The notes beneath the pieces are model-generated. The model had not been told where the DNA came from. It ran no database searches and was given only the letters and a program-made list of their open reading frames with translations. The translations under genes were made by a program, and so were the position numbers. Shown here piece by piece: positions 1 to 11,081 of a DNA stretch of 64,000 nt. Origin of the DNA: Mikania micrantha (taxonomy: Eukaryota > Streptophyta > Magnoliopsida > Asterales > Asteraceae); contig CM018689.1 of the NCBI GenBank assembly GCA_009363875.1, positions 53,135,741 through 53,199,740 on the forward strand, in the 5' to 3' direction. The stretch's first letter is position 1, and every line of letters starts with the position of its first letter.

Positions 1-820
1 CCAACTTTCTTGCTTGTATAGGAAGAGTAAGATATAATAATAGCTTGACACATGACATTAAAATTTAATTATAACTTCTTAATTTATGTTGTATATATTT
101 TTTTTTACTATATTCTTTTTTGTTCTTTATTTTTTTATACTGTATTTTTGTTTTTTTACTATATTTATTTTTTTTGTACTGGAATATGCTCTTTTTTCTA
201 CGGGATTTTATTTTTTGTAACAAAATTTTGTTTTTATATTATTATTAGAATTACACATGTTAAACTTATATTGGTTCCTACTTTTTTATACAAAAATCTC
301 TTCTTAGTAGCTAAAACCTTAGTATAAACCTTCACAATTAATGTGAACTAGTATATAGGACCCGCGCGTTGCGGCGGGGTCTGATATTCTGACTTAAAAC
401 AACCAACAGAACATGAGGTTAAAATTGTGTACAATATAATGCATGAAAAAGACCCTATACAACATCTATAACGTAAGCTTTGAAACTAAGGGTTGGAGAT
501 TAAGAACTCGTTTAATAGTAAAGAATGTGATTATAGAAGATTTAAAAAAAAAGGTCCAGCGTAAATGTGAAATTTATAAATGATACAAATATTATACAAT
601 TATTAAATGTAAATTGTATATATATGTAGTATATATAATCCTCATGGTTTATAAAATAATTAAATTTAAATCGTTTGTGAACTAATTATGATCAAAATGA
701 TATAAACGATACAAATATTCGATAATGTACGGACGCGTTATAGACATGTGAACAACGCGCAAAATTTCTGTGACAGTTTGGGTTCGAAATTTATACAAAC
801 GTTCATGAGGCCATCACGAT
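1..820. other. AT-rich intergenic DNA, no gene
   Basis: T-rich low-complexity sequence on the left (about 90-330) gives only hydrophobic, compositionally biased open frames. The only structured item is a Helitron-type terminus near 348-380, listed separately. No exon-like or RNA-gene signal was seen. Confidence 0.6.
348..381 (-). mobile_element. Helitron 3' terminus (minus strand)
   Basis: Read on the minus strand there is a GC-rich imperfect hairpin (361-379), about ten bases, then CTAG followed by T. This is the Helitron 3'-end signature (hairpin plus CTRR, insertion between A and T). The hairpin and adjacent TCTGATAT-type sequence are shared with the terminus at 7276-7313, so the two are one family. 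The 5' end was not located. Confidence 0.65.
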
Positions 821-2257
821 CAAATTGTAACACCCCGACCGATGGCGGAAATGTCGGGATGCCACGAGGGATGTGTAGATTGTTCAAAAGCTCGTGGGCA
901 TCTAAATTAAATCATCACATAACATTCCATCAACCAAGTTAATTACACAAAAATCATGTCTATCATGAATTAAATACATCAATTACACAAAAGAATTAGC
1001 TAAACTAACTAAACTCTAATCGCCAGAATTTTAGTTAATTAGCTAAGTCCAAGATCCTCTGTGATGATGTCCAAAAGTGAGAATTCATCTTCTTCAACCT
1101 ACTTAGCTTCATCACCTGAAACATGTAAAGAAATCAAGTGTCAACTACTAAGTAGTTGGTGAGTAATCATAAGTTTTTATACTTTAAAAATGTTTTATAA
1201 AATGAGTATAAAAGTTTGTATTTTGAAAAGATTTTATAAAAAGTTTAGATAAAATGAGTATAAGAACTTATGGTCTTTCTGAGGAAATCCACAAGAGTAT
1301 CTGTGTGATAATCCAATACATATCCCAAGACAATCAATCAAACACATAAACAAACACATAATCACATATCAATTCAGTCATAGACAATCAGAGATAATCA
1401 TAGTCAATAATAGATAATCAAACACATAACCATTCAACAAATCTCAACATCAATATTCTCAAATAATATCCGTGACTATACATGGACATTATGTAATTAA
1501 CATAAGTTAAAAACATGATCCCATGGAGTGGAAGCTATCCACGTGACAATACATGAAACCAATGCAATTAACCAAGGTCAAAGGCATTGTTTCACGGAGT
1601 TATGATAATCCAAGTGGCAATACATGTAATCTTTGTGTGACACCCACTGTCACTTTCAGGTCCCCTCCGGACATTAACACCAATATTTAATAATAAATTA
1701 CGTTAGGTCCCAGTAAAAACTTTTGTGTTTTACAGCCCTGTAAATATACTATTTACTAACACCTGTTAAAAAAACAGGTTTACATATGTTTACATACTCC
1801 ACAAAAACATTTATTACACAAAAGTTACACAACTGTTTGGTTATTAAAATTAAAACCATCATATGAGCCTTCACGTTCGATTCCCGATCACCATCACCGC
1901 TCACCCGACTCCTGAGTACCTGTAAACACCACATTTAAATTCACCATTAGTTCGTTAGAACTAAGTAAGATTACCCCACTATTCCACCCAGTGTATTCCA
2001 TAATACCATATGGATACACTAATGAGGTTCCAAATAAAATTTGACAACAACAGTCAACCACATACAAAACGATTTACTAACGGTTCGTTTTCAACCAAAA
2101 CCTCATTATATCTCTCATTCATGCACAATCATTATAATTTAATATAACACATATATAACCCCACGAAACTCCGATTGTGCATCATATTTCACAAAAATCA
2201 CAATTCGCAATTTGACATTTGAATTTCAAATGTCTACCTCCTTATAAGTCATCTATT

Positions 2258-2716
2258 GTTCACACACCTTATGAATCAATTACATTGGAATTGCAAGTCT
2301 TATGTTCACACACCTTGTGAATCAAAACATGCACATTACCAATCCACCATTTGTTCACATGCCCCCGCGGGAGGGGGCAGGGTTCGATTCCTCCTTTCAG
2401 ACACCTTGTGAATCTATTACATTGGAATTGCAAGTCTTATGTTCACACACCTTGTGAATCAGCATGCACATTTCCAATCCACCATTTGTTCACACACCTT
2501 GTGAATCTATTACATTGGAATTACATGTCTTATGTTCACACACCTTGTGAATCAGCATGTACATTTCCAATCCACCATTTGTTCACACACCTTGTGAATC
2601 TATTACATTGGAATTACATGTCTTATGTTCACACACCTTGTGAATCAGCATGCACATTTCCAATTTAATACCTACAAATTAGTAGATCACCACATGTTCA
2701 CACACCTTGTGAATCA
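2258..2716. repeat. 93-bp tandem repeat made of hairpin half-units
   Basis: Four units start at 2258, 2353, 2488 and 2581; the regular unit is 93 bp. Each unit contains the core GTTCACACACCTTGTGAATC twice. The core is itself an inverted repeat (TTCACA ... TGTGAA). A stray core lies at about 2695-2715. The second unit carries a 42-bp GC-rich insertion at 2359-2400. The open frame through it is a by-product of the repeat. Confidence 0.85.
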
Positions 2717-3793
2717 TGTGACAACAATAACCACGTTCATTTATCTCATTTCAATCAACTCAACAAACCATGTATATATACTAAATGCATAGTTACTTAT
2801 AGTGTGGACTCACCCAGTCCTTCAACTACAAGTTCAATCAAATAGGTAACTTACCTCACTTTGGAGAGTTTTCCACAATCTCCAACTCTTTCCCAGGCCT
2901 TCTAGAACTAGATTCACCTCCTCTTCCTATTATATATTCACATATAACAGGATTTAACAACATGAACACACAACTTGTGTTATTTATATAACCTAATTCA
3001 TTTGACCTGTTTTACTTTTCATATTCAATCAAACCTCATTGAGGCTTTTATCAACAATCTATGTGTAGAAATTAATCTACACATATTCTTAATCATATTC
3101 AACTTATCACAACTTCATATTTTGAAATTCGTTGCTTGACTTCCTTTACCAACACCTAGTTGCAACTCACACGTATACAACTAGTTTCAATACACCCAAT
3201 ACCCATACATGTTGATTCAAACTCATTTGAATCTCATTTATTAGTGTGTGGCATTTAGAAGTCAAGTTATCACCTATAATTAGCATATCATGCTAAAATC
3301 ATTAACGTTCAAATTTCAACATTTAATCAACACTTAACTAGATCTATCATTCCAAAGAATGATCTAAAATGATCATATTCACAACTTAATCATTCTATTG
3401 GCTATCATATTCAATAATATGAGTTTCACCCCAACCGGACATTATAACGGATCAAAATCAGAATTTCACCGTTAAAACATCTAGTTCTTCGTTTCTAATC
3501 ATCCCAAATCATCATTTAATACTCACAACTCAATTTAATCTGTATACTATCAAGATAAATGAGATAAACGAATCGTTACCCTTCAAACGGATTTCTGGTT
3601 GAAATACGACGATCAGAACTTGCAGAAACGACTCCTGGATCGATCCGGATGATCTGATAGCTTCAAAATGAAGATCAAATGCTAATTTTTCGTTTATGTG
3701 TGTGTTTATGGTGCACAGGTTCGAGAAGAAGAAAATAAATTTTCTTCATGAAAATCTGATAAAAATCAAGAATCTGCTGAACCGCCTCATCCG

Positions 3794-3917
3794 TCGCGTA
3801 CCGCGAAGGAGGGCTAAAGATCTCTTCGCGTACCGCGAAGAAATCTGGAGCTCTCGATTCTTTTGGTCCTTCGCGTATCGCGAAGAGGAACTCAAAACGT
3901 CTTCGCGTACCGCGAAG
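3794..3917. repeat. Four CTTCGCG-TAC-CGCGAAG palindromes
   Basis: Near-identical 15-17 bp inverted repeats lie at about 3794-3808, 3824-3840, 3869-3885 and 3901-3917, within the nested LTR. Three have complete 7-bp arms around a 3-base centre; the first is slightly shorter. The position inside an LTR is compatible with protein-binding or RNA-hairpin sites, but no function is shown. Confidence 0.8.
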
Positions 3918-4989
3918 CATTCCAAAACATAATTTCTTTATTTTGTGATTCCGGACAATCTGTAGCTCCGTTTCGTGAACGGTTTTCTTCCACGTTCATA
4001 ATTTCTCACATACTTTCAATTTTTAATAATCACAATCGTTCTATTGATGATTATTTCAAACGTGTTCGATAATTGAAAACCGGTTGTTACACTTTGTTAT
4101 TGACCAAAGTCATTGACAATCTTTACACGGATGTGGTAACCCACGTGACAATACATGTGATCATTGCGTATAACCGAGGTCATCAGCAATGCCACAAGGA
4201 GTTTTAATAATCAATGTAATTTCCATAATATAAATATCATATTGATAAACATGTATCATCCATGTGTTATCAAAATAATATTAAATTGGTATACATGTTT
4301 CACCTCCGAGTTTTAAAACAAAACAGTTTAAAAGAAAGGGAGGTTATGAGAACTCACATGAGTCCTTAGTAGCAGTGTTTTCGTATGATGCGCGCTCACG
4401 TAAGAGAACTCAAAAGCAACTCAACAACCTGTATTCATCGTGTATTTGTGTTCATGATATAAGTATTTCATTTATTGTGAATGTTCATGAGTATTTACTT
4501 TTGATGTTCCGTTATTTTGTTAACTTAGTCTAAGTATTCTAAGTTAAGCCGTTTCACCTAACATTTTATCATCTATTAACACATAAAGATAATTTGCACT
4601 CGTTAGTGTTTGATTATCCTACATATGTATATATGGTGATTTTCTTTAAATAATTAAATCACATTACATATATTTATAGATTGTAAAGATATTGTCCTTA
4701 CAACTTATATAGATACGTTTGTCGTTGCATGCATGTGTAATCGTTTATCCACCACAATATAAGTTATTAAAACTTAATGTAACATTTTGAGAAATCATAC
4801 TTGAATGATCCAATTCCAATGTTTAAAATAAATTCCTAACTTATATCTTTTGTAGGAAAAAGGTGATGATCCTTTAACCCAATTATGCATGCATGAATAT
4901 TTATTCTTTTATTATGTTCTTTTATGTACTCCTAGCCTTGGGTTTAAAATGTTTTAAATTTCATTGCAACCCTAGACCCGACTCCCGCC

Positions 4990-5570
4990 TCCTAGGTTCG
5001 ATGCCATGTGTTCGGTCAAGAGCCTTGGCATGTTGAACTTCAAGGTTTTCTGCTTATGGGCTCGGCCCAGTTAAAATCCCCATTTGTCGGTTATAGGTTC
5101 GATGAGAAGGAAGTGGTTCGGCCGCAATAGGGTGCTGGTCATGGGAGGGTTCGGCTGTTCAAAAGTTGCCCAGCATGTGTCCAGGTTCGTAGCCCCCTTT
5201 TAGGGTTCGCCGCATGTAATGGTTCGGCCATCATGCAAGGTTTGGCCCATATGCGAGGTTCGTGACTAAAGGGTTCGGCAGTGGCTCGATGGTTCTCTCC
5301 TCACTGGCTTTCTCAGTAAGGTTCGTGGTCTTCACGGTAGGTCGAGCATCAAAGGGTTCGGTCACTCCTATTGGGTTCGCCTACATGGTTCGCCACTCAT
5401 CATTGGTTCGGCCAGGTGCAAAGGCTCGGCTGGGGAAGGGTTCGGCCACTTCTAAAGGACAAGGGTTCGTGGTTAGCTACAGCAGGTTCGGCTACCCCAT
5501 GTAGGGTACGGCCAAACAAGGTGGTGCAGGGTTCGTCTAGGCCACAAGAAGGTTCGCTCGTCTGGCCTCC
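4990..5570. repeat. GGTTCG-motif cluster in the outer LTR
   Basis: About 19 copies of GGTTCG, often GGTTCGGC or GGTTCGTG, occur in under 600 bp at irregular 20-40 bp spacing. The local composition is far more GC-rich than the surroundings. The open frames here (both strands) are low-complexity products of the motif. Confidence 0.7.
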
Positions 5571-6940
5571 CACCAACCCACTATTCATCATCATCATCCT
5601 TGTGTTTTCTGTAACAGTTTCGAACCAAGCAACCCTAATCCCTCATACTAACTCGTTTTAATGTTTTACAAGTTTTAAGATCAGTTATGACACTTAGTAA
5701 ACTAAAGGTTCATGATTTATAATTAAACCGAATATAAAACTTCAGATTCACCTCGAAAGATGGATCAAACGTGAGATTTTCTTGTACTTTATTGTTCTCC
5801 TTGATTTCCCGGTCGTTTAGGCTCCGAGATCTCGCGAATCCGTTGGGTAACGAAGGAGAAATCGTAGAGAGAAGTTCTAGTGAGAGAAAGTGACGAAATT
5901 AAGAGTGTAGAGAGAGAGTGGATGTTCTTTCAAATGAGGAAGAAGAAGAATAAATGGTTTTTATAGTCCGGTCGATCCCCGCGTGCTCGGTCTCGTTTAT
6001 TTTACGTAAGGATAGTTAGTTGCTCGGTTTTTAACGAAAACACATTTATTACATAAAACATTCAAATAAATATATTTTATTTTAAATCAAATGATTTTAG
6101 TTAAGCTCGTTACATAAAACGATTTCGTTGAATTATTTATTTAAATAAACCGATTTACTTTAGGTTGTGATTCCCAATAAACGTTTTTAATTTATCTTTC
6201 TTATTTTATTATCGATAAATATTATTTAATTATCTCGTCGAAACGCGTTACTTACGTACGTATTCGTAAAGATCGTCACCCTTGCGAATCCGACGCTCGT
6301 ATCGTATTTCGATTTGATTTATTAATTATGGAATATCGTTTCAGAATATCATTCTTAATAATTATATTCGTGTGAATCGTCACCCACGCGAATACACTAT
6401 TAAGTTAATATTTCTAAATCAACATTCGCTTTTAAATAATGTTCGTAACCTCACCATCGCGTTATCAATTCCATTATTTTTTAATTTTAATATTATAATT
6501 CCCAAACCAAAACCCACTAAACCAAGTCACTGACACATCCATGATATACCGAAATATGCATATGTATAGGGTATATGCAGAGGTAGATCGCAACCTCCCC
6601 TACACCGTCCCACCGCTATTTCGATAAACCATGACCATGTGTCCTTGACTATGTTTAGCAATCAAACTATAACGAACTCCTAATTCCTTCCATTCCATAA
6701 CAAAACCATAATCATCAATAATATGACTGCGATAAACTCTCTGGTTCTGTTTAGCTGGGTTACAACTAAACTTTCCATGGTTTACGCGTATAATGTGTTC
6801 TAAACATGTATACCAGTAACAGTGATAATCATCAGATAATGTATCAATATTAATAATTACAAAATCTCATGTCGTAACAGTACAATCGTACGGATGTACG
6901 GATGTACGGACAACCGGAAGTACAGTGATGTTACACAAAT

Positions 6941-7694
6941 TAATATAATCATGACTTTTATCTGATAACCTAATGATGTGTTAAAATCATGTGAACATTA
7001 AAAATATGTGAGTACAGTGAGATGAAGCTTTAAAAATAAGAGTTCAAAGTTCAGTATTGAAAGCTTTCTTTTGATCTTTAGCCGCGGTTCCACATCTTTA
7101 GACGCGGTTCGTATCTTTAGTCGCGTGGGGTTGTGGTTGTGGAGAATACAAAGAGAAACAAATAAAGCTCAAGAGGATAGAGGGAGCTAAACGGTCTTGT
7201 ACCTTATGCATTAAATACATCACCAAATTGAATAGTAATTATGAGAGTGAGTGATTTTTTGCTTTTTAATATATACTAGGAATAGGAATTACGACCCGCG
7301 CGATGCGCCGGGTCTGATATGTTGAATTGATGTATCTCAATGTAAACCTCTTGCTAATTAATTCTATAAACATGAACATGTCTGTCTATTTAAGAACCCA
7401 ATTTGCTTGCCTAATTAGGTGTTAGACGATAGTGATTAGAGGTAGCAATTTTTACCCATATCAAAGGAAATAGGTTGGTTTGGATAAACAATTGTAGTGT
7501 AATGGGTTGAAATGAATAACATCATAATATTGAATGAGTTGAGATATGTAGCACTTAAACACAATGCAGGTCAAGATGGGTAACCAAAAAATTATGTAAA
7601 TGTAATGGATTCAAACATTTAAGAATCGTTAATAAAATATTTGATGACAAAACCACTAAAAATTATCAAAATGGACTATTTGTTTACTTATAAC
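6941..7694. other. Intergenic DNA with a Helitron 3' end
   Basis: Contains a triplicated 18-20 bp phrase ATCTTTAG-N-CGCGGTTC at about 7074-7120. A minus-strand Helitron 3' end lies at 7276-7313: a GC hairpin at 7295-7312, then CTAG|T on the minus strand. The stretch from about 7440 resembles an old hAT-type repeat that the MITE at 7695-8183 interrupts. No gene was seen. Confidence 0.55.
7276..7313 (-). mobile_element. Helitron 3' terminus (minus strand)
   Basis: Hairpin CCCGCGCGATGCGCCGGG (7295-7312) followed on the minus strand by sequence ending CTAG (7276-7279) and then T. Same family as the terminus at 348-381, including the TCTGATAT flank. Confidence 0.65.
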
Positions 7695-8183
7695 CATGGT
7701 TGTAGAAGTCGCTAGGCGCTAGTCGGGCGGCGAGGTACCGCCTAGGGATTAATCGACGCTAGGCGGATTGGAATTTTTATATGTAATTTTACAAATATTT
7801 AATATATACACACATTAATATCAATAATATAATATAATAATTCAAATATATTAAAAAATAAACTTAAACATACTAAGTGAAGTACTTCAAATTACAAACT
7901 TAAACACAAAATTCAGAGTTTATGGATGGATTACGATGTTTAGTGGCAGGGTTCAACGTTTCAGATGTTGGATTTGATGTTTTAGAGACATATTACGTAT
8001 TTGGGGTTGAGAAATGTCTCGAATAATCATTTATCTGGTCCTTTTTACTCGAAAAAAGCCAAAAAAACTAAAAAAACCAAAAAAAAAAAAATAGGCCGCC
8101 TAGGCACCGCCTAGCACAAAAATTACAAGGAAGCCGGGCGCCTAGCGCCTAGGCGGCCGCCTAGGCCGATTTTTACAACCCTG
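7695..8183. mobile_element. hAT-type MITE with 8-bp TSD
   Basis: The ends read CATGGTTGTA and, on the complement, CAGGGTTGTA, continuing into inverted GCCTAGGCG-rich sequence on both sides. It is flanked by the perfect 8-bp direct repeat CTTATAAC (7687-7694 and 8184-8191), the hAT signature. It is 489 bp and non-coding, with an AT-rich centre. A second copy lies in an intron of the aminotransferase gene at 46106-46551. Confidence 0.8.
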
Positions 8184-8191
8184 CTTATAAC

Positions 8192-8709
8192 ACATCTTAA
8201 GTTAAACTAAATTGATGTTTTTTAAAAACAATCCATTTAAACCCGAATTAATTTTGCTTAAAACTCGTTCTGACCTGCACCATCCTGACCAGAACTCGTT
8301 CTGGGCCGTTACCAACCCACTCATTTTGCCATGCATAATCATATCTCACAAAGTATGTTTGGTTGAGGATGAAGGTCGGAGGTGATGGTTACAAAGAAGC
8401 AAGATTGGGTTTACCATTTTGTTATTTGTAAGATAGAGTACAAGAAACTTATGTATTAAACAATTGTACAAATGCATAATATGTTGTAATAAAGTAAATA
8501 GTAAACTCCCCTCACAAACTATGTTTGATTTTTAATATATATATTAATTACCTCAAGTCTTGTCCTTTTCAAATAAATGGTTTCGGGCTTAAATTACAGG
8601 ATTATGACATCTTTTTTGTTTAAAAGAAAAACTATTTAATCGAAAGGCATTAATGGTTTTGTAGCACAAATATGATGAGATGTAAGGATATAATAGGCCT
8701 ATGACTTTT
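8192..8709. other. Intergenic, no gene
   Basis: AT-rich sequence. The first about 150 bp (to about 8335) appears to be the distal half of an older hAT-like repeat split by the MITE at 7695-8183, ending near TTTTGCCATGC. Nothing else was recognised. Confidence 0.45.
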
Positions 8710-8710
8710 G

Positions 8711-9151
8711 TTTTTTTTTTTGAACAGCCAAACATAATATATAAAACTAGCAAGGAGCTAGAGAGAAATACATCTTAAATAAAAGAAAAATTACACCAAG
8801 AATTCCAATCTAAATTTTGTATATTTCCCCTGTTTTTTACCCATAAATAAGACATCATTTTGATATCACCCACGATTTCCACAGGAACCAAAGACCTGTT
8901 GTCGAAAGATCTCGCATTCCTTGCCTTCCAAATACACCAAAGGGATGTGATAAAGATAGCATGAAGTATTTTTTGTCCACTATAGAGAAGGGCCATGAGT
9001 CTTGCATGCTTATAAGATCATTGATTGTTAGGATTAATTCCCTTGGTGCTTTGCACCACATAAACACCTTGTCCCACACACAGCTTGCGGTTTCACATCT
9101 TAGTAATAAAATATGAATAACATATGACAATTGCAACGCGGATTGCGCCAA
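8711..9151 (-). pseudogene. 5'-truncated LINE, reverse-transcriptase C-terminal tail
   Basis: On the minus strand a frameshifted frame encodes the end of a plant L1-type ORF2. Features include the Trp-rich phrase SLWCIWKARNARSFDN, a downstream VKNRGNIQNLDWNSWCNF tail and a stop near 8775, typical of the zf-RVT region of plant LINEs. The upstream half, LRCETASCVWDKVFMWC, lies in another frame, so at least one frameshift is present. A short 3' UTR ends GGCTGTTCA and an A-run (T-run at 8711-8721 on the plus strand). The catalytic RT domain is missing, so the copy is dead. No clear target duplication was found. Confidence 0.75.
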
Positions 9152-9580
9152 CTTAAAACGTATAGCAACTTTAAAAGATAAAATATGAACAGTGAAATTA
9201 AATTGTTAAAAGTGAATATACAACAATTTTACTATTATGCATGGAATTTTTTTTCACTTTAGTTCGTTTTTTAAATATACATTTTTTAGCGCAAACTTTA
9301 AATAAAATACTCTTGTCACAGTGGTTCGGCTCTTGCTCTAAGAAGTTTTTTCTTTGTTTTTTTTTTCTTTTTTCTGTCTTTCATTTTTCTTTTCATTTTT
9401 TTATTTATTTCTTAGACCCATATTCGTGTTTGTGTCTCCATTTATATTTTTCTAAATATCGAGTCATCCCCACACATGTCATTGTTAACTGACCACGCGG
9501 CCGGACATCACATGGTTTGTGGTTACTAACAACTTGCAACCCGAACCCCTGTCATTTTTTGAATTACTTAAATAAGGAGC
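9152..9580. other. Intergenic, T-rich, no gene
   Basis: T-rich low complexity at about 9241-9450. The open frame is compositionally biased. Nothing recognised. Confidence 0.5.
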
Positions 9581-9582
9581 AA

Positions 9583-10140
9583 TTAAAAAAAAAAAGATTT
9601 TTACATATATCCCTAATATTAAGAACATTTATTATATATTTATCCAACGTTTAAAACTAATTACATATTTTCCCCTCTCAAGAGAAATATGTAATTGATT
9701 AGTTTATTTGAAAAAAAATATCTTTTAAAAAGGAAAAATATGTAATTAACTTTTTTTACTTGGTATATATAACTAGATTAGTCACCCGTGTATTACATGG
9801 TTGAAATCTTATGATTTTTTAAGTTTTGATAAATTATTACAATAAAAAATCTATTTTTTTATATTTAATAAGAGAGAGGTTATCACTTAACAGAAAAAAA
9901 AAATGGCGAAAAACATTTGAGATAGTGACTAAACAAATGAGAATTTGAAATGTGTCAATTTTGTTATTCTTTTATTAGAGTAAATTTATTACATATTTAT
10001 CTAAACTTTAAAATTAGTTACATATTTCTCCCTCTCAGAAGAAATATGTAATTGATTAGTTTATTTGAAAAATAAAATATTTTTTAGAAAGGAAAAATAT
10101 ATAATTAAATTTTTTTACTTTGTATATATATAACAAATGA
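9583..10140. repeat. Direct duplication (~160 bp) flanking a Helitron end
   Basis: The block around GAAATATGTAATTGATTAG occurs at about 9615-9770 and again at about 9980-10138, with the same flanking order and 85-90% apparent identity. The first copy is interrupted at 9773 by a minus-strand Helitron 3' end: hairpin 9783-9802, then CTAG|T. The second copy reads through that point uninterrupted. Confidence 0.6.
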
Positions 10141-10310
10141 TATTATAAAAGAAAAATATGTAAATAACCTTAAAAAAACTTAAAATTTATCCCATATCTA
10201 AGTCCGACGTTATTTTAACCCATTTATGCCAATAATACATGATTACATGGTATGAAACTCTGAATTATGAAATGTTATCTTATATTTTTAAATACAGCAA
10301 AAAAATAAAG

Positions 10311-11081
10311 AGTAAATTACGATTTTAGCTCTTTTAGTTTAAATGTTTTAACTATTTCAATCTAAAATAAAATATTCTATTAATACGGTACCTGTGAATT
10401 AAACAACTAACGGTTCAACCCATATGGACCAAAAATAGTTAGATTTGGAGGCCAAACCGTTACTTATTTTAAACCACAAGAACTGCATTTATAGAAAATA
10501 ACATTTTAAGTTCAAATGGTTAATACACTAAATCTATGGACTTGCGATGGATGGAGCTCCTTGTTTGGCTGGTGTGGGCCTTGAATGGTGGTCTCTGGAT
10601 CGTGGACATTATATTCATCAAACAGACAAATACTTGGGATTTGTCTTTTGTGGGCCTAAAATTAGGGCTTTTGGGTATGAGCATATGGGTTTTTGGGTTA
10701 GTTTATGCTTGGGAAATGAAGCTTAATGGTCCTTGGTCTCATTCTTTTAGGAACATTATGCTTCATTATCTTAAGTGTGTCGGTAATGTGGTTACCCATA
10801 TGTATTGTTATGATCGTAAATTTTTGTTGTACTGGTTTATTGTTGTTAGCACTTTAGATATCCACCCGTTTTTGTATAGGTGGGATGTGACTGGAAAGTT
10901 TATTCCGGCTATTTTTTGGGTTCATAAAAACTGTTTTAGGAATGATGTCTGTAACTCTGTATTAGGGGGTATGCCCCCATGGGTCTGTAATTGTTTATTG
11001 TTGTTGGTATATAATTTTCCTGGCTAAAGCCCTATATCCAAAAAATGAAAAAAAAAAACCGTTATTTACTCCTCTCAAAAG
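10311..11081. mobile_element. Decayed MULE-type MITE split by a retroposon
   Basis: The left end GAGTAAATTACGATTTTAG at 10310 and the right end GTTATTTACTC at 11071-11081 match the termini of the MULE at 11642-19261 and of the MITE at 60505-60781. Internal phrases such as AAACAACTAACGGTT also match. The right arm is cut at about 10530 by an A-tailed insertion. No clean 9-bp duplication survives. Confidence 0.55.
10531..11066 (+). mobile_element. A-tailed retroposon inside the MITE
   Basis: About 535 bp of sequence unlike the flanks ends CCTGGCTAAAGCCCTATATCC and a broken A-run just before the last 15 bp of the host MITE. It holds a 163-codon open frame (10536-11027) rich in Trp, Leu and Val that matches no family I recognise. 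It probably comes from the 3' region of a LINE-like transcript. A coding role is not supported. Confidence 0.45.

Larger units (their letters stand above)
1636..4091 (-). mobile_element. Solo LTR nested in the outer LTR, TSD CTTTG
   Basis: Starts TGTGACACCC and ends GGTTGTTACA, with identical 5-bp flanks CTTTG at 1631-1635 and 4092-4096. On either side of it the outer element carries related phrases (for example CCACGTGACAATACATG at about 1540 and 4142), showing that it interrupted that element. At 2.46 kb it has no coding capacity and no internal LTR duplication. It carries a 93-bp minisatellite (2258-2716) and a group of palindromes (3794-3917). Orientation is inferred by analogy with the outer LTR. 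Confidence 0.75.
826..6935 (-). mobile_element. Solo LTR (outer), TSD CAAAT
   Basis: Begins TGTAACACCC and ends GATGTTACA, so the termini are TG...CA. It is flanked by the perfect 5-bp duplication CAAAT (821-825 and 6936-6940). Removing the nested LTR at 1636-4091 leaves about 3.65 kb. No primer-binding site, gag-pol frame or second copy of the ends is visible inside, so it reads as a solo LTR formed by recombination. A TATA-like TATAAAAACC on the minus strand near 5957-5966, followed by GA/CT-rich sequence, suggests minus orientation. Very long LTRs of this kind are typical of Ty3/gypsy chromoviruses in Asteraceae; the family is inferred. Confidence 0.75.

Noticed and set aside
52..327. 91-codon open frame on the plus strand
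   Set aside because: Almost entirely Phe, Tyr, Ile and Leu from T-rich low-complexity DNA; no domain, no upstream context.
2351..2668. 105-codon open frame, and the repeat array as a possible CRISPR
   Set aside because: The frame is the translated 93-bp minisatellite. The units are contiguous tandem repeats without unique spacers, in plant DNA.
5262..5661. Overlapping open frames in the GGTTCG cluster
   Set aside because: Low-complexity products of a repeated motif inside an LTR, present in several frames at once.
10536..11027. 163-codon open frame as a host gene
   Set aside because: Lies in an A-tailed insertion within a decayed MITE and matches no family; treated as retroposon sequence.
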